NCBI GenBank assembly: GCA_905479885.1
Contig: CAJQOE010000011.1
Coordinates: 1 to 12,076 of the forward strand
Length of the DNA stretch: 12,076 bases
Reading direction: 5' to 3'
Source of the DNA: an uncultured Rickettsiaceae bacterium
GTDB lineage: Bacteria > Pseudomonadota > Alphaproteobacteria > Rickettsiales > Rickettsiaceae
Positions 6,635-12,076 of the stretch are shown piece after piece. The notes under the pieces were generated by a model. The model was given only the letters and a program-made list of their open reading frames with translations, made no database searches and had not been told where the DNA came from. A program made the position numbers and the translations under genes. Positions within the stretch are counted from its first letter, which is position 1. Each line of letters starts with the position of its first letter.

Positions 6635-7918
6635 TTACAACTTTAAAAAATCTGATACTAAAAATAATGATCCAGTAACTATAATTGTAGCAGATTGTTT
6701 GTGGTTCAAAATGCTCAGGAACTGTATGGCTTCAGTTAGTGATTCAGCTTCCTTTAATATCATATCACCCTGCTTGGCTTTGGCGGCAAGTACGCTGGCG
6801 CTATAGCTAGATGGTTCTGATTCAACAGCAACTGCAGCACCTCCATGCGTGCAATCTTGAAAAAACTTACAAAAGCTTGCAACATCACGATTACGGGTCA
6901 TGCCTATGACAAGATATACATTGCCTTTTAAATTATCTTTTATCCAGTTTGAAAGGCATAGAGCCCCGGCTGCATTATGCGCTCCATCTAGATAGATCTC
7001 TATATTATCGCCAGCAAGTTTTTTTGTTTTTTCTGCGTCGACTAACTGCAGACGGCCTGGCCAGCTAGCAGCAAGTAACCCTCCAGCTATTTGAGGAGCA
7101 GTGATTTTAAATTTATCATTGAGTAACATAATAGCAGCTACGACACTAGCAGCATTTTGTATTTGATGATCTCCTTTTAAGCTAGGCAATGGAAGCTCAA
7201 TATTAAATTTTTTAGATAAATATTGAAAACCATCATTTGCCTTTTCTGCATAAAAATCATATTCATAACAAAAAGATGGAGAGTGCATTTCGTCGCATTT
7301 GTTGAACAGCAAATTATATACATCATCAGCCTGCGGACCGATCACACAAGGGGTATTTTTTTTGATAATACCAGCTTTTTCAAAAGCTATTTGCATAAGG
7401 TCTGTACCTAAATACTCCATATGGTCATGAGAGATCGAGGTGATTATAGTCAGTATGGGATTGGTAATTACATTGGTACAATCAAGTCTTCCACCCAAGC
7501 CAGTTTCTAGCAGCAGGACATCCGCTTTACTTTCTGAAAAAGCCAAGAAAGCTGCGGCTGTAGTACCCTCAAAGAAGCTGGGTTCTATACCTATATTGTC
7601 TGCAGCTTCTTTCACTCTATCGAGAATTGAATATAAATGGCTATCAGTGATTGGAGCGTCAGCCAACCTAATACGTTCATTAAATTCAAGCAAGTGAGGT
7701 GATGTATAACTATGAACTTTATAGCCTGCTTGCATAAATATACTTTTTAACATAGCTAAAGTAGAACCTTTGCCATTAGTCCCAGCAATATGTATTGTTG
7801 GTGGTATTTTATTTTGTGGGTTTCCAAGTTCATTAAGCAGTTTTAAGCTAACCTCAAGGTCAACTTTGCGTGGTATTTGCCATATAGGGATCGCAGGCCA
7901 GTGTGGGACGTTTACCAT
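6635..7918 (-). CDS. folC: Bifunctional folylpolyglutamate synthase / dihydrofolate synthase
   Basis: FolC joins L-glutamate to dihydropteroate to make dihydrofolate, and adds further glutamates to folates, using ATP in the cytoplasm. The 427 residues match the family's usual length. The Mur-ligase-type P-loop is at 46-52 (GTNGKGS), followed by YTSPHLLEFNERIR (71-84), the ETGLGGRLDCTN motif (138-149), and SISHDHMEYLG (161-171), which carries metal- and ATP-site residues. The linker motif WPGRL is at 286-290. In the C-terminal domain, DGAHN (311-315) and the closing TGSLFLV (415-421) are typical. The ATG at 7916-7918 has no clear Shine-Dalgarno sequence, so the exact start is less certain than the rest. 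It is divergent from thrS across 87 bases. No other folate gene is in the window. Confidence 0.95.
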   Translation of the reverse strand: MVNVPHWPAIPIWQIPRKVDLEVSLKLLNELGNPQNKIPPTIHIAGTNGKGSTLAMLKSIFMQAGYKVHSYTSPHLLEFNERIRLADAPITDSHLYSILDRVKEAADNIGIEPSFFEGTTAAAFLAFSESKADVLLLETGLGGRLDCTNVITNPILTIITSISHDHMEYLGTDLMQIAFEKAGIIKKNTPCVIGPQADDVYNLLFNKCDEMHSPSFCYEYDFYAEKANDGFQYLSKKFNIELPLPSLKGDHQIQNAASVVAAIMLLNDKFKITAPQIAGGLLAASWPGRLQLVDAEKTKKLAGDNIEIYLDGAHNAAGALCLSNWIKDNLKGNVYLVIGMTRNRDVASFCKFFQDCTHGGAAVAVESEPSSYSASVLAAKAKQGDMILKEAESLTEAIQFLSILNHKQSATIIVTGSLFLVSDFLKL

Positions 7919-7945
7919 ATGAGTAATAATTGATTAGCATTCTTA

Positions 7946-7975
7946 TTGACAAAATGATATAAAATCTACTAAATA
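7946..7975 (+). promoter_or_regulatory. Predicted promoter of thrS-infC
   Basis: A perfect TTGACA (7946-7951) lies in the 87-base spacer between folC and thrS. The -10 is poor: CTAAAT (7969-7974, 17-base spacer) or TAAATA (7970-7975, 18-base spacer). The leader is too short to hold a T-box or a long operator such as that of E. coli thrS, and I see no such structure. Confidence 0.4.
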
Positions 7976-8005
7976 TAGCAAGTTAAAATCTCTAAAAGTG
8001 ATAGT

Positions 8006-9916
8006 ATGATTAATGTAACTTTCCCGGATGGGTCAAAAAAACAGTTTGAAAAAGGTATAATTGGTTACGAAATAGCTTCTTCTATTTCTAGCTCGTTAGC
8101 TAAAGCTGCGATGGTAGTTGAGGTAGATGGTATATTAACAGATTTGTCCGCACCAATTCATGAAGATTGTAATTTTAGGATTTTGACGGAGAAGGATCCA
8201 GAAGTACTTGAGATTATTCGGCACGATGCGGCACATATCATCGCAGAAGCAGCCAAAGAAATTTTCCCTGAAATACAAGTAACAATTGGCCCAGCCATTA
8301 AGGATGGGTTTTACTATGATTTTGCTAAAAATACTCCATTTACTATTGCAGACCTTGAGAAAATTGAAGCAAAAATGCGACATATAGTGAAGCGTAATGA
8401 GAAATTTGTGCGCGAAGAAATGGATCGTGATGATGCAATCGCCATGTTTAAAGAAATGGGTGAAACTTATAAAGCAGAAATAATCGAAGCAATCCCTGCA
8501 GGAGAAAAAATTAGCTTATATCGCCAAGGAAATTTTGTAGATTTGTGCCGTGGTCCACATTGTCCATCTACGGGTAAAATTAAGCATTTTAAACTGATGA
8601 AAGTAGCAGGTGCTTATTGGCGTGGTGATAGTAATAATGAAATGCTTCAGCGTATATATGGTACCGCCTGGGCAACTAAAGAACAGCTAGATGATTATTT
8701 ATATAGGTTGGAAGAAGCCGAAAAACGTGATCATAGAAAGCTAGGAAGGGAACTAGATTTATTTCACTTTCAAGAAGAAGCCCAAGGAATGCCATTTTGG
8801 CACGCAAAGGGTTGGAGTATATATCGTATAATTGAACAATATATTAGGCGTAAATTACAGAAGGCTAGTTATATTGAAGTGAAAACTCCCATCATGGTTG
8901 ATAAAAAGCTATGGGAAGAATCTGGTCACTGGGATAAATTCCGTGACGATATGTTTACTGTTGAAAGTGAAGATAAGATTCATGCACTTAAGCCTATGAA
9001 TTGTCCATGTCATGTGCAAATTTTTAAACAAGGTACAAAAAGTTATCGTGATTTACCACATCGTATGGCTGAGTTTGGTTCATGTCATCGCAATGAAGCT
9101 TCGGGCGGCTTACATGGGCTGCTACGAGTGCGTAATTTTGTACAAGATGATGCACATATTTTTTGTAGTGAAGATCAGATAAACAGCGAAACGGTTGCTT
9201 TTTGTAAGCTATTATTACAAGTGTATAATGATTTTGGTTTTAATAAGGTAAAGGTCAAATTTTCAGATCGCCCTGAAGTAAGAGCTGGTGATGATGCTGT
9301 TTGGGATAAATCTGAAGCGGCTTTGAAATCCGCTGTTGAAGAAGCTGGGATTGAATATGAAATGAATCCAGGAGAGGGAGCATTCTATGGTCCGAAGTTA
9401 GAATTCGTACTAACAGATGCAGTAGGCAGAGATTGGCAATGCGGCACTTTGCAGGTAGATTTTGTTTTGCCTGAAAGATTAGACGCTGAATATATCGCTT
9501 CAAATGGCCAAAAAACAAGGCCTGTAATGCTTCACAGAGCTATTATTGGTACCTTCGAAAGATTTATAGGCATATTGATAGAAGAATATGCTGGGCGTTT
9601 TCCATTATGGTTGGCTCCAGTGCAAGTTGCAATAGTAGGTATCACAAATGATCTAGATGAGCATATAAAAGAGTTAAACACTCGCCTTATTGAGGCAGAT
9701 GTACGATCAGAACTTGACATTTCTAAAGAAAAAGTGAATTATAAAATACGTAATTTTTCTAATCAAAAAGTGCCAATTATTGCCATTATAGGTAAAAAAG
9801 AACAAGAAGAAGGAACAGTTACTTTACGTCGTCTTGGTATTGAAGAGCAAATGACGGTTAGTGTTGAAGAATTAATACAGATAGTTCAGATAGAAAATAA
9901 GAAATATCTTAGCTAA
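8006..9916 (+). CDS. thrS: Threonine--tRNA ligase
   Basis: ThrRS charges tRNA(Thr) with threonine. The 636 residues compare with 642 in E. coli, with all domains in order. The TGS domain is at 1-60. The N2 editing domain, which hydrolyses Ser-tRNA(Thr), has its HxxxH motif at H73 and H77, plus C181 and H185 in LCRGPHCPSTG. The class II core begins near 245. Motif 2 is HRMAEFGSCHRNE (352-364) and motif 3 is GTFERFIGILIEEY (515-528). The zinc ligands that recognise threonine are C333 (MNCPCH), H384 (DDAHIF) and H510 (VMLHRA). The anticodon-binding domain fills about 535-636. The ATG at 8006 has only a weak AAAAGTG ribosome binding site but begins at the expected TGS start (MINVTFPDGS). infC follows 28 bases later, probably on the same transcript. 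Confidence 0.98.
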   Translation: MINVTFPDGSKKQFEKGIIGYEIASSISSSLAKAAMVVEVDGILTDLSAPIHEDCNFRILTEKDPEVLEIIRHDAAHIIAEAAKEIFPEIQVTIGPAIKDGFYYDFAKNTPFTIADLEKIEAKMRHIVKRNEKFVREEMDRDDAIAMFKEMGETYKAEIIEAIPAGEKISLYRQGNFVDLCRGPHCPSTGKIKHFKLMKVAGAYWRGDSNNEMLQRIYGTAWATKEQLDDYLYRLEEAEKRDHRKLGRELDLFHFQEEAQGMPFWHAKGWSIYRIIEQYIRRKLQKASYIEVKTPIMVDKKLWEESGHWDKFRDDMFTVESEDKIHALKPMNCPCHVQIFKQGTKSYRDLPHRMAEFGSCHRNEASGGLHGLLRVRNFVQDDAHIFCSEDQINSETVAFCKLLLQVYNDFGFNKVKVKFSDRPEVRAGDDAVWDKSEAALKSAVEEAGIEYEMNPGEGAFYGPKLEFVLTDAVGRDWQCGTLQVDFVLPERLDAEYIASNGQKTRPVMLHRAIIGTFERFIGILIEEYAGRFPLWLAPVQVAIVGITNDLDEHIKELNTRLIEADVRSELDISKEKVNYKIRNFSNQKVPIIAIIGKKEQEEGTVTLRRLGIEEQMTVSVEELIQIVQIENKKYLS

Positions 9917-9930
9917 TAATATAATTAAAA

Positions 9931-9947
9931 AGGGGAGTAGTTTTATA
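9931..9947 (+). promoter_or_regulatory. infC: Ribosome binding site and non-standard ATA start of infC
   Basis: AGGGGAG (9931-9937) is one of the strongest Shine-Dalgarno sequences in the window. Seven bases later, in the infC frame, is ATA (9945-9947). The codons from there to the conserved NREI motif include no ATG, GTG or TTG. IF3 genes of other bacteria are known to use AUU, AUC or AUA starts, which IF3 itself discriminates against, giving negative autoregulation. The position is seen; use of ATA is inferred from spacing and conservation. Confidence 0.7.
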
Positions 9948-10475
9948 TCTAAGTTCAATTCAAGTAAATTTCCAAAATCAAACAGGGAAATTAAAGCAGA
10001 TAAAGTGCGCCTAGTTGGTTCAGAAGGTGAGATGATTGGCGTTGTGACTTTACAGGAAGCGATGAACCAAGCAGCCGCTGCTGGATTAGATCTAGTTGAA
10101 ATTTCGCCCACGGCGGACCCTCCTGTTTGTAAAATTCTGGATTTTAGTAGATATAAATATGATGCTAAAAAGAGACAGCAAGAATCTAAGAAAAAGCAAA
10201 AAAGGACTGCTCTAAAGGAGATGAAGTTTAAAGTTAATATTGGTCAGGGTGATTTCGATGTAAAATTGACCAAAATTAAAAAGTTCTTAGAAGCTGGAGA
10301 TAAAGTGAAGGTATCACTATGGTTCAAAGGCCGTGAAATTGTACATAGAGACAAAGGACATGAAGTCTTTAATAAAATAATAGAAAAGCTTGGAGATTTG
10401 GCCAAGATTGATATGGAGCCAAAAATGGAAGGCAAGCAGATCATTATGGTATTGAGCGCTAATAAAGTAGAATAA
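9945..10475 (+). CDS. infC: Translation initiation factor IF-3
   Basis: IF3 binds the 30S subunit, blocks early joining of 50S and checks the start codon and initiator tRNA. Starting at the ATA codon 9945-9947 gives 176 residues, against 180 in E. coli. The N-domain holds the conserved NREIKADKVRLVG (13-25), and the family signature is KILDFSRYKYDAKK (63-76). A lysine-rich linker (about 75-92) follows, then the C-domain with WFKGRE (126-131), which binds 16S rRNA. Starting instead at the first GTG (10005-10007, residue 21) would remove part of the conserved N-domain, so I rejected it. The strong ribosome binding site at 9931-9937 supports the longer form. The gene is 28 bases after thrS. rpmI and rplT, its usual followers in many bacteria, are absent; a terminator comes instead. 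Confidence 0.95.
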   Translation: MSKFNSSKFPKSNREIKADKVRLVGSEGEMIGVVTLQEAMNQAAAAGLDLVEISPTADPPVCKILDFSRYKYDAKKRQQESKKKQKRTALKEMKFKVNIGQGDFDVKLTKIKKFLEAGDKVKVSLWFKGREIVHRDKGHEVFNKIIEKLGDLAKIDMEPKMEGKQIIMVLSANKVE

Positions 10476-10508
10476 ATATAATATTTAATAACCTTAAGTT
10501 TTTTGTAA

Positions 10509-10544
10509 AGTGGTGACTTCGCTTAATATCCACTGTTTTTTTTA
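10509..10544 (+). terminator. Probable rho-independent terminator of thrS-infC
   Basis: AGTGG (10509-10513) pairs with CCACT (10530-10534), followed by G and then a run of eight T. The stem is only five to seven pairs with a 16-base loop, so it is weaker than the other terminators here. The T run and its place 34 bases after the infC stop support the call. Confidence 0.55.
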
Positions 10545-10584
10545 TTTATAACAATGATCTAACTATATTAAACAAGAGTATAAA

Positions 10585-11532
10585 ATGGCCGAAGGTCCAA
10601 TGCAAAATAATAATATTAAAAATCGTTTTGAATATGAAGCTTCAACAAGCAAGATATTCGGTATTTGGATATTAAATTTCTTTCTTAGTATTATCACTAT
10701 AGGAATTTATAGCTTTTGGGGGAAAACCAAAATGCGTAAATATATTGCTAATAGTTTTAGTCTTCTAGGTGATAGATTTGAGTATAATGGAACTGGTGGT
10801 GAATTGTTCCGGGGTTTTCTTAAAGCTTTGCCTATTATTATAATAGTGTACATGCCGTTTATTATTTGGGATCAAGAAGAAGACTCGTGGGTGATTTTAA
10901 TGTTTATCCCCATTCTATGTCTGGTATATATGGCAATATATGCGGCTCTAAGGTATCGTCTATCTCGTACAACATGGAGGGGTATTAGAGGCAAACTAAC
11001 AGGTTCAGCCTTTTGTTTTGCTAAAAAAAATATGATACGTCAATTTTTAAATATTATCACGCTTGGTTTGCTCATCCCTTCATCAGATATCAAGATTTAT
11101 AAATATATTGCAGAAAATATGCATTTTGGAAATACGCCAGTAAAATTTGATGGAAATGCAAAGTCATTATTTGGGATTAATTTGATAACCCTTTTGCTTG
11201 CGATACCTACGGTAGGATTATCTCGTATATGGTATTCGGCAGCATTAACGCGTTATACATATGGACATACTACTATCAATAATCTTCGTTTTAAGGCGAA
11301 TTATACTGGTAGTAGTTTACTAGCGTTACATATCGTCAACTTACTTATTGTTATTTTTACTTTAGGTTTTGGAACTCCGGTTGTTATACAAAGAAACTTT
11401 AAATATTTTTCTAAACGCGTGTTGATAATTGGAGATATTAATACTTCTGGTATTATGCAATCAAATCAGAAACTTAGCACTGACGGTGAAGGGTTAGAAG
11501 AGGTATTTGGCTTAGATTCAGGAATAATGTAA
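10585..11532 (+). CDS. DUF898 (YjgN-like) multi-spanning inner-membrane protein
   Basis: The 315-residue product matches the DUF898/YjgN family, whose biochemical role is not established. Signature text includes TIGIYSFWGKTKMRKYI (38-54) and GDRFEYNGTGGELFRGFLKA (62-81). Hydrophobic segments lie at about 24-42, 81-95, 103-121, 152-164, 199-213 and 247-263. The protein appears built from repeated units of the pattern F-x-x-x-G-x-x-x-x-LF, hydrophobic helix, T-x-G, then Y-x(7)-G (starting near 15, 65, 188 and 236). The tail after about 285 is polar. The ATG has AAGAG six bases upstream. A gene for a probable M48-type protein follows after 13 bases, a pairing I recall for this family, so a joint membrane function is inferred. 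No substrate can be suggested from sequence. Confidence 0.85.
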   Translation: MAEGPMQNNNIKNRFEYEASTSKIFGIWILNFFLSIITIGIYSFWGKTKMRKYIANSFSLLGDRFEYNGTGGELFRGFLKALPIIIIVYMPFIIWDQEEDSWVILMFIPILCLVYMAIYAALRYRLSRTTWRGIRGKLTGSAFCFAKKNMIRQFLNIITLGLLIPSSDIKIYKYIAENMHFGNTPVKFDGNAKSLFGINLITLLLAIPTVGLSRIWYSAALTRYTYGHTTINNLRFKANYTGSSLLALHIVNLLIVIFTLGFGTPVVIQRNFKYFSKRVLIIGDINTSGIMQSNQKLSTDGEGLEEVFGLDSGIM

Positions 11533-11545
11533 TAAGTTATGATTA

Positions 11546-12076
11546 ATGGCTCAAAATGCTAGATTTTATGATGGTAAAACTGCTGATCCCCATGATTTAG
11601 ATATAGAGATATCTCAGGCAAAGTTAATTGGCAGAAGCCCTTCTGGTAACAAATTAGTTGAGTGGGATATCAATACTATACGTGTACTAAATGAGCCAGA
11701 AGCCAAGCGTCAAGCTATTATAACGACTACAACAGATAATATAGCAAGGCTGTATATCTCACAATCAGTATTTCAAAAATTAAATTATATACTACATAGA
11801 AAGGCAAGACCATTTTTTAGAGTTTATAACTCCTTAAGTTCGATAAGTTTTTGGTTCATTGTTACAAGTATAGTGCTTTTTATCATTGTGCAATCTGTGC
11901 CAAAATTTTCTCCTTATATTGCACAAAAATTGCCTATAGCATGGGAAGAATCACTAGGGGAATATGCATTTAAACAATTACTGGGAAAGAAAAAAGTTTG
12001 TCGTGCAAAGAACGGCTTAGAATCTTTAGAAAAAATAGCTTTAATATTGCAGGCAACACAAAACAATATCACTCAA
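11546..12076 (+). CDS. N-terminal part of a probable M48-family membrane metallopeptidase, cut by the window edge
   Basis: The open frame gives 177 residues and continues past the right edge. It starts MAQNARFYDG; residues 1-90 look like a soluble domain rich in beta structure. One membrane helix follows at about 101-118 (WFIVTSIVLFIIV). The segment LPIAWEESLGEYAFKQLL (129-146) and then VCRAKNGLESLEKI (151-164) resembles the region just before the protease domain in M48 proteins that accompany DUF898. The zinc-binding HExxH would lie beyond the window, so peptidase activity cannot be confirmed. The start ATG at 11546-11548 has only a weak AATAAG ahead. Another ATG at 11539 is in a different frame and meets a stop within eight codons. 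The 13-base gap to the DUF898 gene suggests co-transcription. Confidence 0.6.
   Translation, partial: MAQNARFYDGKTADPHDLDIEISQAKLIGRSPSGNKLVEWDINTIRVLNEPEAKRQAIITTTTDNIARLYISQSVFQKLNYILHRKARPFFRVYNSLSSISFWFIVTSIVLFIIVQSVPKFSPYIAQKLPIAWEESLGEYAFKQLLGKKKVCRAKNGLESLEKIALILQATQNNITQ

Noticed and set aside
7919..8005. T-box or tRNA-like operator in the thrS leader
   Set aside because: The whole spacer is 87 bases and shows no conserved T-box sequence or stable stem; it holds little more than promoter elements.
8999..9016. MNCPCH in ThrRS instead of the MNCPGH of E. coli
   Set aside because: The zinc-binding cysteine (C333) is kept and only the neighbouring glycine differs; I see no reason to expect changed function.
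10005..10007. GTG as the infC start
   Set aside because: It would remove part of the conserved IF3 N-domain, including the NREI segment, and has no Shine-Dalgarno sequence.

Overview
The window is AT-rich and carries mostly housekeeping genes. A lone VirB2-type pilin, a small tripartite-style efflux pair, a two-BON-domain envelope protein and a DUF898-M48 membrane pair together suggest an alphaproteobacterium of the Rickettsiales, probably Rickettsiaceae-like. That taxonomic call is inference from gene content, protein character and base composition; nothing in the window proves it.

Minus-strand half (1-7918). At the left edge is the first 19 codons of an unidentified gene behind a strong ribosome binding site. 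Next is a phage-type (GH24) lysozyme gene cut down to its N-terminal 80 residues. A clear hairpin terminator separates it from a gene for an exported protein with two BON domains, which has its own promoter and a perfect 14-bp palindrome close to the predicted transcription start. Then comes an apparent three-gene operon transcribed leftwards: a periplasmic membrane fusion protein, an RND inner-membrane pump and ruvC, with gaps of only 6-7 bases. Upstream of this operon sits a single virB2-like pilin gene with its own promoter and a very good terminator, so it looks monocistronic. folC (folylpolyglutamate/dihydrofolate synthase) closes this half.

Plus-strand half (8006-12076). thrS diverges from folC across an 87-base spacer. 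It is followed 28 bases later by infC, in the thrS-infC order known from many bacteria, though rpmI and rplT do not follow. infC has no ATG, GTG or TTG upstream of its conserved N-terminus. It appears to start at an ATA codon placed behind a strong Shine-Dalgarno sequence, in line with the rare-start-codon autoregulation known for IF3. After a terminator come a DUF898 (YjgN-like) multi-spanning membrane protein with visible internal repeats and, 13 bases on, the N-terminal part of a membrane protein that resembles the M48 metallopeptidases often found beside DUF898 genes. That gene runs off the right edge.

No gene-free stretch exceeds 300 bases. I see no tRNA, rRNA, CRISPR array, intact insertion sequence or origin. 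I do not see a strong case for a wholly new system. The points most worth a second look are the infC start, the solo pilin gene, the palindrome in front of the BON gene, the decayed lysozyme with its hairpin leader, and the DUF898-M48 pair.
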